Part shown: positions 42,909 through 51,803 of the stretch, piece after piece | How positions within the stretch are numbered: the first letter of the stretch is position 1 | How the letters are laid out: the number at the start of each line of letters is the position of its first letter | Assembly: GCA_023251555.1 (NCBI GenBank) | Contig: JAHEYN010000019.1 | Span: 1-59,039, forward strand | DNA length: 59,039 bases | Reading direction: 5' to 3' | DNA from: Bacteroidota bacterium | GTDB lineage: Bacteria; Bacteroidota; Bacteroidia; AKYH767-A; JAHEYN01 | Program-made: the position numbers and the translations under genes | The notes under the pieces: generated by a model | What the model was told of the DNA's origin: nothing | What the model saw: the letters and a program-made list of their open reading frames with translations, nothing else | Database searches by the model: none

Positions 42909-45293
42909 ATGCGTGCCTGCGGACATCTTCTGTTTTTTATTTTGCTTTCACCTTTTCTTTATTCCCAGCCATCTCCCAAGAACATCACATTCAGATCCAA
43001 CCTCTCATACCCCGGGAAGTCACTTGCTGATATCTGGGGCTATGCCGATTCTGCCGGGAATGAATACGCCCTCGTGGGGGTGTATGATAATATTTCAATC
43101 GTGAATGTTACCGATCCCCAGAATCCTGTTGAAAAGGTGAGTGTCCCTGCTCCGGGATCGGTATGGCACGAAGTGCGCACCAGCGGAAAATATGCTTTTG
43201 CCGTATCGGAGGGTGGGGGAGGGCTGCAGATTATAAATCTTTCGTGGCTGCCGGATTCCGTACAGTATATAAACTGGACGGGCGACAGCTCCATAGCAGG
43301 GCAGCTTTTAACAGCTCACGCTCTTCATATTTCCGGCCATTACCTTTACCTCTATGGCAGTAATATAGGGAACGGGAATACCCTGTTTATTGACATCACA
43401 GATCCGTGGAATCCGGCTTACGCTGGAACTTATGCTTACCCTTCCGGCGGGGTGAGCAGTTATGTGCATGACGGTTATGTGCGCAATGACACTCTCTGGG
43501 AATGCCATATCAGTTCCGGTTTCTTTGCTGCAGTGGATGTAACCGACAAATCCAACCCTCTCCTTATCTCTACGCAGGGGACACCCGGTTTTGCCACGCA
43601 CAACGACTGGCTTTCCGATGACGGAAAAACTCTTTTCGTGACGGACGAAATAACGAACTCTGCCCTCCTTTCCTATGATGTAAGCAATCTCCCTAACATT
43701 CCTTTGCTTGATAAGATACAGCTGACTCCCGGGTCCGGATCTGTTGTACATAACACACATGTCATCAATGACTACTGCGTTACTTCATGGTATAAGGACG
43801 GGCTGGCCATTGTGGATGGACATCGTCCCGGGAACTTAGTCGTAGTGGGGTGTTATGACACATACCCCCAGGGTTCCGGCGACGGCTATAACGGATGCTG
43901 GGGAGTGTATCCATACCTGCCATCCGGGACTATTTTAGCCTCCGATATTGACAACGGCCTCTTTGTCCTCACTCCTGATTACCGCAGAGCCTGTTACCTC
44001 GAGGGCGTTGTAACCGATAGCCTTTGCGGCTCTCCTTTATATAACGTGAAGGTGGAACTACAGGGCAGTGCGGTATCATGTTTTTCCGATCTTTCGGGGG
44101 AATACAGGACCGGAACGCCTGACTCAGGCTCATACACCGTGGTTGTATCCGCTCCCGGCTACGTTACCAGAACTGTTACAGGCGTTACTCTTTCTCCCGG
44201 CTTAATCACAAATCTCAATGTGAAGTTGTTCAGCTCCAGCACTGTTACGGTGGATATAGATGTGCTTGATGCGGTGACAAGCACCCCCGTTCAGAATGCC
44301 AGTGTTTTAATTGCGAACGACAGCGTTTCTTTTTTTATCAATTCCGACAGCAGCGGGCATATTCATAAATGCGACCTTCTCTCCGGTATTTATAATGTTA
44401 CGGCAGGGAAGTGGGGTTATGCTACCGTATGTATGAACGGGCAGAGTTTTACATCACCGTCAAATTCACTTGTACTCCAGACAGGGAAAGAGTTTTATGA
44501 TGACTTTACTTTCAACTACGGATGGGCAGTTTCCGGGCTTTCTCCCAATAAGTGGATGCCCGGGATTCCCGTAGGGACCATTGATTCCTTTTCAGTAGCC
44601 AATCCCGACAGCGATGTGGCGGGAGATTGCAACAACAAATGTTACGTTACCGACAATCTGGGCGGGGGAGCCTGGGATCATGATGTGGATTTCGGCAATA
44701 CCGTGTTGTCCTCGCCTTTGTTTGATGCAACGGTTTTTACACAGCCTCTTGTTTCGTACAGCCGCTGGTTTTATAATAAGGGTTTCCTCTATGGTTACCC
44801 GGATGATACATTTAAAGTAAGTGTTTCGAATGGTATTGATACTGCAGAGCTTGAGCTGGTCAAAGGGATTGACACTTCAAACGGCCACTGGGTAAGCAGG
44901 GTCTTTAAGATTTCGGATTTCCTTCCGCTTACATCTTCCATGAGGCTTATAGCTGAGACGGGGGATTACGGCCCGGTATATAATGTGGTGGAAGCCGCCC
45001 TCGACAGCTTCGCGGTGTATGAAAGTCCGCTTGCCATCGAAGATTATAAAAAGAACAGGGAAGTAACTTTCTTTTATGAAAGAGGGAAAATATATTATGA
45101 TTTAATGGATGCCTCCGCTGCCGGCTCGCTTGCTGTCATTGACATACTGGGTAGAACAATACGGGAGCTGCCTCTCGCGAAATCTTCGGGATGGATTTCA
45201 CCGGGGGATCTTGTGCCGGGGACTTATATTTTTCGCCTCCATTATGGAAAAGATCAATTCGCGGTGAAGGCTCTTGTAACATCTGTATGGTGA
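42909..45293 (+). CDS. Choice-of-anchor B family protein with carboxypeptidase-regulatory-like domains and T9SS-type C-terminus
   Basis: A 794-residue secreted protein. The ATG at 42909 begins a signal peptide (CGHLLFFILLSPFLYSQP). A longer upstream frame is rejected because of its composition and because the promoter lies inside it. Residues about 20-360 form the choice-of-anchor B domain of LVIVD-type repeats: IWGYADSAGNEYALVGVYDNISIVNVTDPQNP, WHEVRTSGKYAFAVSEGGGGLQIINLS, THNDWLSDDGKTLFVTDE. Residues about 365-515 hold two carboxypeptidase-regulatory-like beta-sandwiches (LEGVVTDSLCGSPLYNVKVELQGS). A jelly-roll-like segment precedes a C-terminal sorting-like domain (GSLAVIDILGRTIRELPL, LVPGTYIFRLHYG). 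The YPNP motif is not present in its usual form. The role is unknown, presumably surface-exposed. Confidence 0.82.
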   Translation: MRACGHLLFFILLSPFLYSQPSPKNITFRSNLSYPGKSLADIWGYADSAGNEYALVGVYDNISIVNVTDPQNPVEKVSVPAPGSVWHEVRTSGKYAFAVSEGGGGLQIINLSWLPDSVQYINWTGDSSIAGQLLTAHALHISGHYLYLYGSNIGNGNTLFIDITDPWNPAYAGTYAYPSGGVSSYVHDGYVRNDTLWECHISSGFFAAVDVTDKSNPLLISTQGTPGFATHNDWLSDDGKTLFVTDEITNSALLSYDVSNLPNIPLLDKIQLTPGSGSVVHNTHVINDYCVTSWYKDGLAIVDGHRPGNLVVVGCYDTYPQGSGDGYNGCWGVYPYLPSGTILASDIDNGLFVLTPDYRRACYLEGVVTDSLCGSPLYNVKVELQGSAVSCFSDLSGEYRTGTPDSGSYTVVVSAPGYVTRTVTGVTLSPGLITNLNVKLFSSSTVTVDIDVLDAVTSTPVQNASVLIANDSVSFFINSDSSGHIHKCDLLSGIYNVTAGKWGYATVCMNGQSFTSPSNSLVLQTGKEFYDDFTFNYGWAVSGLSPNKWMPGIPVGTIDSFSVANPDSDVAGDCNNKCYVTDNLGGGAWDHDVDFGNTVLSSPLFDATVFTQPLVSYSRWFYNKGFLYGYPDDTFKVSVSNGIDTAELELVKGIDTSNGHWVSRVFKISDFLPLTSSMRLIAETGDYGPVYNVVEAALDSFAVYESPLAIEDYKKNREVTFFYERGKIYYDLMDASAAGSLAVIDILGRTIRELPLAKSSGWISPGDLVPGTYIFRLHYGKDQFAVKALVTSVW

Positions 45294-45357
45294 GTAAAGT
45301 CCATTCCATACACCTATGAGATATTTCGTATGTTCTGATTTATGCGGTGTGCTTATA

Positions 45358-45393
45358 AATAAAAAACCCGGACGTTACCGCCCGGGTTTTTTA
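45358..45393. terminator. Bidirectional intrinsic terminator between choice-of-anchor B gene and HU
   Basis: AAAAAACCCGG (45361-45371) pairs with CCGGGTTTTTT (45382-45392) around a 10-nt loop. It has an A-run before and a T-run after, so it can terminate transcripts from both sides. It lies 65 bp after the plus-strand stop and 20 bp beyond the HU stop. Confidence 0.92.
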
Positions 45394-45411
45394 TTTCCGA
45401 AAGGAAGTGAA

Positions 45412-45684
45412 TTACTTCACTCTCTTTGCTAACTCAGCGCCAGCTTTGAATTTGGCAACTTTTTTAGCAGGAATGTTGATAGGCTTGCCGGTTTGAGGAT
45501 TTCTTCCTTTCCTTGCAGAACGCTTGGAAATGCTGAATGTACCGAATCCAACCAGGGTTACTTTGTCGCCTTTTTTCAGAGAGGCAGTAACAGCACCTGT
45601 GAAACAATCCAGTGCAGCAGCAGCTGCGTTTTTGGAAATTTTTGCCTCACCAGCAATTTTTTTTACGAGATCACCTTTGTTCAT
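45412..45684 (-). CDS. HU-family DNA-binding protein
   Basis: A 90-residue histone-like protein with the complete HU fold: [27 protein letters not shown] helices, [52 protein letters not shown]. The beta-arm has the RNPQTG...IPA tip with the intercalating proline. As a homodimer it bends and compacts DNA. It is flanked by a strong promoter and a strong terminator, as expected for an abundant monocistronic gene. Confidence 0.96.
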   Translation of the reverse strand: MNKGDLVKKIAGEAKISKNAAAAALDCFTGAVTASLKKGDKVTLVGFGTFSISKRSARKGRNPQTGKPINIPAKKVAKFKAGAELAKRVK

Positions 45685-45724
45685 TTTAGTTTTAGTTTTT
45701 AAAGGTTAATAATTTTGAACGCCA

Positions 45725-45755
45725 CAAATGTAATAACGAAAACCACGCCACACAA
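45725..45755 (-). promoter_or_regulatory. Promoter of the HU gene
   Basis: On the minus strand TTG (45755-45753), a 20-bp spacer and TACATTTG (45732-45725) match the full consensus. The leader is about 34 nt and ends in an A-rich stretch before the ATG, typical of highly expressed Bacteroidota genes. Confidence 0.78.
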
Positions 45756-45999
45756 GCATTTTGAGCTTTTTATGCCAATTCTTTTTTCAACAATTGCCAG
45801 CACCTGTGTTAATAAACACCCTGTAAACATTGATAAAAATGCATGCAAATGCATTGAAAGTACTGTATTTAAAGGGTTTTAGAGATATTCGCAGGGTGTA
45901 TGTATTTAACATAATACTATGATAATATTACCCCTGCAAGCCTTTGCTGTAAGGGGTTGCAGGGGAGATAAGAGGCGAAAAGCCTGTGGCCGAAAGGTT
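45756..45999. other. Intergenic region upstream of HU
   Basis: About 245 AT-rich bases beyond the HU promoter, up to the end of the DUF2905 gene. Apart from the stem-loop at 45931-45965 I see nothing definable. Confidence 0.4.
45931..45965 (-). terminator. Large stem-loop downstream of the DUF2905 gene
   Basis: CCCCTGCAA (45931-45939) pairs perfectly with TTGCAGGGG (45957-45965), with an inner CCTT/AAGG stem. It lies 35 bp after the DUF2905 stop on the minus strand. The following sequence TAATATTATC is AT-rich but not a U-run, so it may act as a weak terminator or as a 3'-end stabiliser of the tsaD-DUF2905 message. Confidence 0.5.
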
Positions 46000-46230
46000 T
46001 TAATGGGTATGCCATACTTTCCTTACCAGCCAAAGGATTATGCTTATGACTATGCTTAAAACCAGCATACTGACTAAAGGAATGTATATCCTGAAGTTCT
46101 CCTTTCCGATTCTGATATCCCCGGGGAGATTCCCGAACCAGCTGAACTTGTTGCCTCCCATCCATAACACGGCACCTGAGAGGGCAAGTATGAGCCCGCC
46201 AACAAACAGAAGTTTTCCAATGTGTTCCAT
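46000..46230 (-). CDS. DUF2905 family small membrane protein
   Basis: A 76-residue protein with two membrane segments (LLFVGGLILALSGAVLWMGG and YIPLVSMLVLSIVISIILWLV) separated by FSWFGNLPGDIRIGKENFRI, the signature of DUF2905. The function is unknown. It starts 2 bp after the tsaD stop on the same strand, so the two are surely cotranscribed. It is too small for other domains. Confidence 0.9.
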   Translation of the reverse strand: MEHIGKLLFVGGLILALSGAVLWMGGNKFSWFGNLPGDIRIGKENFRIYIPLVSMLVLSIVISIILWLVRKVWHTH

Positions 46231-46232
46231 GC

Positions 46233-47261
46233 TTAAAAAGTCATTCTTGCCAGGGGTGCGGTATTTTGTGCTGAAAAATCTTTCTTCAGAAATTTATAAT
46301 ATCCTGTGAGCGCAATCATGGCTGCATTATCCGTGCAGTATTCAAAAGGCGGTATGAAAATATTCCAGCCATATTGCGTACTCAGGGCGGCAGCGGCTTT
46401 TCTCAGTCCGCTGTTGGCGGAAACTCCTCCTGCTATGCCGATATCATTTATGCCGTGCTCTTTTGCCGCAGCCACTACTTTTTTCATAAGCGCAGAAATG
46501 ATAGTATGTTGTATGGAAGCACAGAGATCCGGCCTGTTAGCTTCTATAAACCGGGGATCTTTTTTCAGCTGCTCCCTGAGAAAGTAAAGTACTGATGTTT
46601 TTATCCCGCTGAAACTGAAATTGAAATTATCCATCTCTGCGCATGAGAATATGAATCTCCCCGGGTTGCCTTCCCGGGCAAGTTTGTCAATCTCAGGGCC
46701 CCCGGGGTAGGGCAGGCCCATAAACCTCGCCATTTTGTCAAAGGCTTCTCCGGCAGCATCATCCTGCGTTTCGCCTATTACTTTCATGGAAAGATGGCTT
46801 TCGGCTTTTACAATCTGGGTGTGCCCTCCTGATACTGTAAGGCAAAGGAATGGAAAGGAGGGAACGGGTTCTTGTTTTTCTCTCCTGATAAAAAGAGAGA
46901 GGACATGAGCCTGCATATGGTTGACTTCAATGAGAGGAATTCCCGCCGCCAGCGTAAAAGCCTTGGCAAAAGAAGTTCCTACCAGCAGGGATCCCAGCAG
47001 CCCCGGCCCTCTTGTGAAAGCAACGGCGGATAAATCTTTCTTATCTACTCCTGCCTCTTTCAGGGCAATGTCCACAGCAGGAACAATATTTTTCTGGTGG
47101 TCCCTCGAAGCAAGTTCGGGAACGACTCCGCCATATTTCCTGTGAACCTCCTGTCCTGCAACAATGTTGGACAGGAGTACTCCATCCCTGACTACTGCAG
47201 CAGATGTTTCATCGCAGGAGGATTCAATACCCAGAATAACAGCAGAACCGGCTTTATTCAT
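46233..47261 (-). CDS. tsaD: tRNA N6-adenosine threonylcarbamoyltransferase
   Basis: A 342-residue ASKHA-fold protein of the TsaD/Kae1/YgjD family, which transfers threonylcarbamoyl to A37 of tRNAs reading ANN codons together with TsaB and TsaE. The start is MNKAGSAVILGIESSCDETSAAVV, the iron-binding motif is NHMQAHVLSLF, and LCLTVSGGHTQIV, GEAFDKMARFMGLPYPGGPEIDKLA and GIAGGVSANSGLR follow. The ATG at 47261 is preferred to a TTG one codon earlier. It is divergent from tamB, with a dispersed repeat in between. Confidence 0.95.
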   Translation of the reverse strand: MNKAGSAVILGIESSCDETSAAVVRDGVLLSNIVAGQEVHRKYGGVVPELASRDHQKNIVPAVDIALKEAGVDKKDLSAVAFTRGPGLLGSLLVGTSFAKAFTLAAGIPLIEVNHMQAHVLSLFIRREKQEPVPSFPFLCLTVSGGHTQIVKAESHLSMKVIGETQDDAAGEAFDKMARFMGLPYPGGPEIDKLAREGNPGRFIFSCAEMDNFNFSFSGIKTSVLYFLREQLKKDPRFIEANRPDLCASIQHTIISALMKKVVAAAKEHGINDIGIAGGVSANSGLRKAAAALSTQYGWNIFIPPFEYCTDNAAMIALTGYYKFLKKDFSAQNTAPLARMTF

Positions 47262-47271
47262 CAATAGTTTG

Positions 47272-47279
47272 TATTTTTG
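47272..47279 (+). promoter_or_regulatory. -7 box candidate for tamB
   Basis: TATTTTTG matches TANNTTTG and directly precedes repeat copy D, so a transcript starting here would carry the whole repeat in its 5' region. No TTG is found at N20. Confidence 0.4.
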
Positions 47280-47283
47280 TTTT

Positions 47284-47370
47284 AATCCGCCTTCGCGTTC
47301 CGCTACGGCGGACGAGAAGGCCTGGTTTTATTTCCCGGTGCTTAATCCGGGGTTAATACCAATTTATCAA
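47284..47370 (+). repeat. Dispersed UNCG-hairpin repeat, copy D (overlaps tamB start region)
   Basis: AATCCGCCTTCGCGT, then TCCGC-TACG-GCGGAC, GAGAAGGCCTGG, and a right end GGGGTTAATACCAATTTATC. The right end is nearly identical to copy A. It lies in the divergent tsaD/tamB gap, in the tamB orientation, and its 3' part is in frame with tamB. Confidence 0.8.
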
Positions 47371-50300
47371 GATATTACCGGAATCAAAGTTATCAAAAAA
47401 GCGCTGAAAATACTGCTAATCACGGTTTGTACGGCTTTCCTGTTCGGTGCCGGAAGTTATTTTCTTATACGCCTTCCCAGGGTGCAGACATGGTTTACGA
47501 AAAGCATCGCAGCATACCTTTCTGTCCGGCTCAATGCCGCTGTAAGTGTCAGAGGCGTCGATATTTCCTTATTCAGGAAAGTGATACTCGAGGGAGTTTG
47601 TTTTGAAGATCAGCACCATGACACATTATTATATGCGGATCGTTTTGCTCTTGATATCAGCGGGTTCAGCTATAAAAAGAAAATACTCAGTCTCCGGGGT
47701 GCAGAGCTGGCGGATGCCGGAATCTTTCTTGTTAAATACAAGGGTGACAAGGACCTGAATATCCGTTTTCTTCTTGATTATTTCTCTTCGCCCGACACTT
47801 CCGCTTCAGCTCCCTGGAATATCAGCTGCAGCCGCATAATATTTAAAAATATCTCATTCTCTTACCATGATATGAACGAGCCTCCCGGCCGGAAAGGCTC
47901 GGTTGATTATAACCACCTTTCTGTTTACGGTTTTAATGGAATCCTTGACAACATACATGCAGGGAGCGCTTCATTCTCGTCTGCCATGAAATCTTTTTCA
48001 TTTACTGAATCTTCAGGTTTCAGGGTCAGCAATCTTTCTTCTTCTGAAATAACAATTACACCTTCTGCCGTTTCCTTTAAAGATCTGGAGTTAAGCACAC
48101 CTTTCAGCGCTGTGAAAGGGGGCATTTCCTTCAGTTACTCTTCGTGGGATGACTTCCGGGATTTTCTTTCGCTTGTATATATCAGGGCTAAACTCAGCGG
48201 ATCCCGGCTGGATACGAGGGATCTGTCTTTCTTTTCACCCGGCCTGGATTCTGTTTCCCGCACTGCTGTCTTTTCCTGTGATGTGAAAGGCTCCGTGAGC
48301 CAGCTTAAGATTAAAAACATCTCTCTTCAATACGCAGGTCATACCAGTTTCAGGGGAAACCTCAGTATCAGCGGTCTTCCTGATCTGGCCGGCACATTCA
48401 TTGACCTCCAGGCAGATTCCCTCACCACCACAAGGGAAGACATAGAGCAGGTGCCCATTGGCAATGGCCATCTCAGTCTTCCTGAAAATATTTCTTCACT
48501 CGGTACGGTATTCCTGAGGGGGAAATTTACCGGGTTCATTAATGACTTTGTCGCTTATGGGTATTGCAATACCGGCCTGGGATATGTTTCATCCGATATC
48601 AACCTGAAATACAACAAGGCGGAGAACACCACTTATTATTCCGGAAACTTTGCGACGAAAAATTTTCATATCGGGAAATTTCTCTCTCTTGAGAAATATG
48701 CAGGAAGAATCACTCTTGATGCCAGAGTGGAAGGACATGGCCTTACGAAAAATCACCTGACAGCACGCCTCGACGGCCGTATTGCCTCCGTGGAATTTAA
48801 CGGGTACAATTACAGCAATGTGAGCGTGGCGGGAAACATTGCGAAAGGGCTTTTCAGGGGAAGCGCTGCAGTAAGCGATGAGAATGTGGATCTCTCTTTT
48901 AACGGCAGCATTGATTATTCCGGGAAGATACCTGTATTTGATTTTTCTTCATCCGTGAAGAGGGCAAAGCTGCAGAAGCTTCATCTCTCACTGAGAGATA
49001 CTTCCTCCGAGCTCTCGGCCTCCATGCAGATACACCTTTCAGGTGACAGGCCTGATAATCTTAACGGGACGCTTATGCTGAATGACATTTCCTATACTGA
49101 AAAGGGCGCTGCCTGCAGGGTGAATGCAGTCCGCATGAACTCCGGGTCGGGAAAAGGGAAGAAAAACCTTGAGATTCTTTCTGATCTTGCAGATGCTTCT
49201 TTCAAAGGGAACTTCAGCTTCTCCACGCTTGCAGGAGCTGTGAATGAGCTCATGGCCAGCTATTTTCCTTCCCTTGTTTCCGTTAAGGGTGCGGGAACTT
49301 ATTCAGACCAGTATTTTGATTTTAATGTAAGGGTTAAAGATACCAGGCCGTTTACGCGGATCTTTTTTCCCGGCCTTGAGATAGAGCCCGATGCCACATT
49401 CGCAGGAACATTCTCCGCATCCGGCAGCGGCCTTACGCTGCGGGGAAGGGTGCCGGGCGTAAAGTACGGGTCTCTTTCCCTGAAAGAGATCAGCCTTGAT
49501 GCCGAACCTGATGGCAGCTCTCTGGTTTTATTTTCCAGATGCAGGAAGCTCAACCTCTCCCCCCGGACATGGATAGATGATGTGGATATAAGCACCCGCA
49601 TGCAGCACGACAGCCTACTGTTCCGCATACAGCTTGCAAACAGTGACACAGCGGGAAATCATGCCGATATGAGAGGGTTTGTCTGTTCCCGTGATCATAA
49701 GTTCTTTGCCGGTTTTGACGCTTCCTCCCTCATTTCTTTTGAAAAAATGTCATGGAAAATAAGCCCTGAAAACAGGATTGAAATGGATTCTTCTTCCATT
49801 GCTGTTTCGGGTTTTGCCCTGGGATCAGAAAACCAGGCCTTAAGCGCGGATGGAAGAATTCGTGTAAAACCCGTACCGGGTACATATTCCGACCGCATGA
49901 ATATAAACTTTTCCGGTTTCCGGATAGAAACCTTCCGGCAGTTCCTTTCTGCATACGGTGACCTGCGTGGAGTGCTCAGCGGATCTTTGTCGGTTGCAGG
50001 AAGCATTGCCGGCCCGCAATTATCTTCTTTTGCCTCCATCCCTGATTTTTCCATGAACGGCGACACTCTCGGGGCTGTAAGCCTTCTTTCTTCATGGGAC
50101 AATGAAGCAGATAAAATCAAGCTTTCGTGTGCCCTCCGTAAAGATACCCTTACACTTTTTGACATGCAGGGCGCATACAACCTGAAGAATGAAAAGGACA
50201 AATTTGATTTTAACATTACCCTCCGTAAAATTCACCTGGAAAAATTCAGCCGCTACCTCTCGGATTATTCGGTCAGGAACCTGCGAGGGACAGCTTTTGC

Positions 50301-51798
50301 CGACCTTCACCTTTCTGGTTCCCCTTCCGGGCCTGTTCTTACAGGGGTTGTTACGCTGCAGCGTACCGGCTTTGTTTATGATTACCTGAATACCACCTAC
50401 AATTTTGCCGATAAGATTGTGCTGTCTGAAAATTCAATTGACCTTAACAACATTACCCTGAATGATGCAAAAGGCAACAAGGCTATGGTAAACGGGAAGA
50501 TTCTGCACGATCATTTTTCGGATTTCCGTTTTGATATTTCCGTTGCTGCCAAAGAGTTTCAGTGCCTGAACACTACGGCTTCCATGAATGAGCTATACTA
50601 CGGTACCGCGTACGCCACCGGGCTGATAACCGTTAAAGGCACGCCGGACAATACCATGATCAAGATGGCTGCCCGGTCGGACAAAGGCACCCTGATATAC
50701 ATCCCGCTTTCCAACCCTGAAGAAGTGGCGCAGAATAACTTTATCACTTTTATTTCTCATGATACGAGTGCCGCTGCCGGAACAGGAAAATCTCTTCCCG
50801 AGCTCTCGGGAATACAGTTTGAGATGGATGTTGAGGCTACGCCGGATGCGGAGATTCAGCTGATTTTCGATTCCAAGATAGGAGATGTGATTAAAGGCAG
50901 GGGAAACGGAAATATCCGCATGGAAGTGACTGCTTTAGGTGACTTTAAGATGTACGGAGATTATACCATTGAAGAGGGCGATTACCTTTTCACATTTATG
51001 AACAGCATCAATAAGAAGTTCACCATTGAACGCGGCGGAACCCTCAGGTGGAGCGGAGATCCTTATGCTGCCGATGTAAGCCTGAATGCCCTGTACAGGC
51101 GGAAAGCAGCCCTGTATGATATGCTGCCCGGCGTTATTGACACTTCGTATAAAAAACCTATCCCCTACATCTGCCGTCTTAATATGAACGGGAAGATTAT
51201 GAACCCCGGTATCCGTTTTGATGTGGAGATTCCGGATCTCCGGAAGGATGAGACAACAGCCTCTCTTGTGAAGAAGTACATGAGCTCTGACCAGGAGATA
51301 AGTAAACAGGTTTTTAACCTGCTTATACTGAACCGCTATGCTCCCGTGGTGGGAGGGTCGGCTTCCGGAGGAGGTACGGAAGCCGGTCTGGGAGCCAATG
51401 CCAGCGAGATTCTTTCGAACCAGCTCAGCAACTGGGCCTCCCAGATAAGCAGTAAGTTTGATGTGGGTGTTGCGCTTGACAAGGATGTGATGGAAGCATC
51501 TCTCTCCAAGCAGTTCTTTAATGACCGCGTACTGGTGGACGGGAGCGTTGGCGTGATTAATAACCAGCAAAGCACGAACAACTTCGTGGGAGATATCAAT
51601 GTGGAGGTGAAAATTACGAACGACGGAAAGCTTCGCCTCAAAACATACAATAAGTCAAACACAGGTAGTTTCATTGCCGCTGATTCTTCTCCTTACATCC
51701 AGGGCATAGGGCTCTCTTTTAAAGAAGAGTTTAATAATTTTAAAGATTTCGCGGTGCGTTTTCACGAAAGAAGGAGAAGGAAAGCCGTGAGCCAGTAG
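47338..51798 (+). CDS. tamB: Translocation and assembly module protein TamB (DUF490)
   Basis: A protein of about 1486 residues if read from the GTG at 47338. One N-terminal membrane anchor (ALKILLITVCTAFLFGAGSYFLI) is followed by LPRVQTWFTKSIAAYLSVRLNAAVSVRGVDISLF, typical of Bacteroidota TamB. A long periplasmic beta-rich region follows, and the C-terminal DUF490 domain includes GNGNIRMEVTALGDFKMYGDYTIEEGDYLFTF, RGGTLRWSGDPYAADVSLNALYR, VLDGSVGVINNQQ-like and LRLKTYNKSNTG. Such AsmA-like bridges move lipids or assist outer-membrane protein assembly. No ATG, GTG or TTG exists between 47341 and the anchor. ATC at 47392 or ATT at 47374 are alternative rare starts. The GTG lies inside the dispersed repeat, so the start is uncertain. 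It converges with the NlpC/P60 gene, with 5 bp between the stops. Confidence 0.88.
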   Translation: MLNPGLIPIYQDITGIKVIKKALKILLITVCTAFLFGAGSYFLIRLPRVQTWFTKSIAAYLSVRLNAAVSVRGVDISLFRKVILEGVCFEDQHHDTLLYADRFALDISGFSYKKKILSLRGAELADAGIFLVKYKGDKDLNIRFLLDYFSSPDTSASAPWNISCSRIIFKNISFSYHDMNEPPGRKGSVDYNHLSVYGFNGILDNIHAGSASFSSAMKSFSFTESSGFRVSNLSSSEITITPSAVSFKDLELSTPFSAVKGGISFSYSSWDDFRDFLSLVYIRAKLSGSRLDTRDLSFFSPGLDSVSRTAVFSCDVKGSVSQLKIKNISLQYAGHTSFRGNLSISGLPDLAGTFIDLQADSLTTTREDIEQVPIGNGHLSLPENISSLGTVFLRGKFTGFINDFVAYGYCNTGLGYVSSDINLKYNKAENTTYYSGNFATKNFHIGKFLSLEKYAGRITLDARVEGHGLTKNHLTARLDGRIASVEFNGYNYSNVSVAGNIAKGLFRGSAAVSDENVDLSFNGSIDYSGKIPVFDFSSSVKRAKLQKLHLSLRDTSSELSASMQIHLSGDRPDNLNGTLMLNDISYTEKGAACRVNAVRMNSGSGKGKKNLEILSDLADASFKGNFSFSTLAGAVNELMASYFPSLVSVKGAGTYSDQYFDFNVRVKDTRPFTRIFFPGLEIEPDATFAGTFSASGSGLTLRGRVPGVKYGSLSLKEISLDAEPDGSSLVLFSRCRKLNLSPRTWIDDVDISTRMQHDSLLFRIQLANSDTAGNHADMRGFVCSRDHKFFAGFDASSLISFEKMSWKISPENRIEMDSSSIAVSGFALGSENQALSADGRIRVKPVPGTYSDRMNINFSGFRIETFRQFLSAYGDLRGVLSGSLSVAGSIAGPQLSSFASIPDFSMNGDTLGAVSLLSSWDNEADKIKLSCALRKDTLTLFDMQGAYNLKNEKDKFDFNITLRKIHLEKFSRYLSDYSVRNLRGTAFADLHLSGSPSGPVLTGVVTLQRTGFVYDYLNTTYNFADKIVLSENSIDLNNITLNDAKGNKAMVNGKILHDHFSDFRFDISVAAKEFQCLNTTASMNELYYGTAYATGLITVKGTPDNTMIKMAARSDKGTLIYIPLSNPEEVAQNNFITFISHDTSAAAGTGKSLPELSGIQFEMDVEATPDAEIQLIFDSKIGDVIKGRGNGNIRMEVTALGDFKMYGDYTIEEGDYLFTFMNSINKKFTIERGGTLRWSGDPYAADVSLNALYRRKAALYDMLPGVIDTSYKKPIPYICRLNMNGKIMNPGIRFDVEIPDLRKDETTASLVKKYMSSDQEISKQVFNLLILNRYAPVVGGSASGGGTEAGLGANASEILSNQLSNWASQISSKFDVGVALDKDVMEASLSKQFFNDRVLVDGSVGVINNQQSTNNFVGDINVEVKITNDGKLRLKTYNKSNTGSFIAADSSPYIQGIGLSFKEEFNNFKDFAVRFHERRRRKAVSQ

Positions 51799-51803
51799 CC
51801 GGG

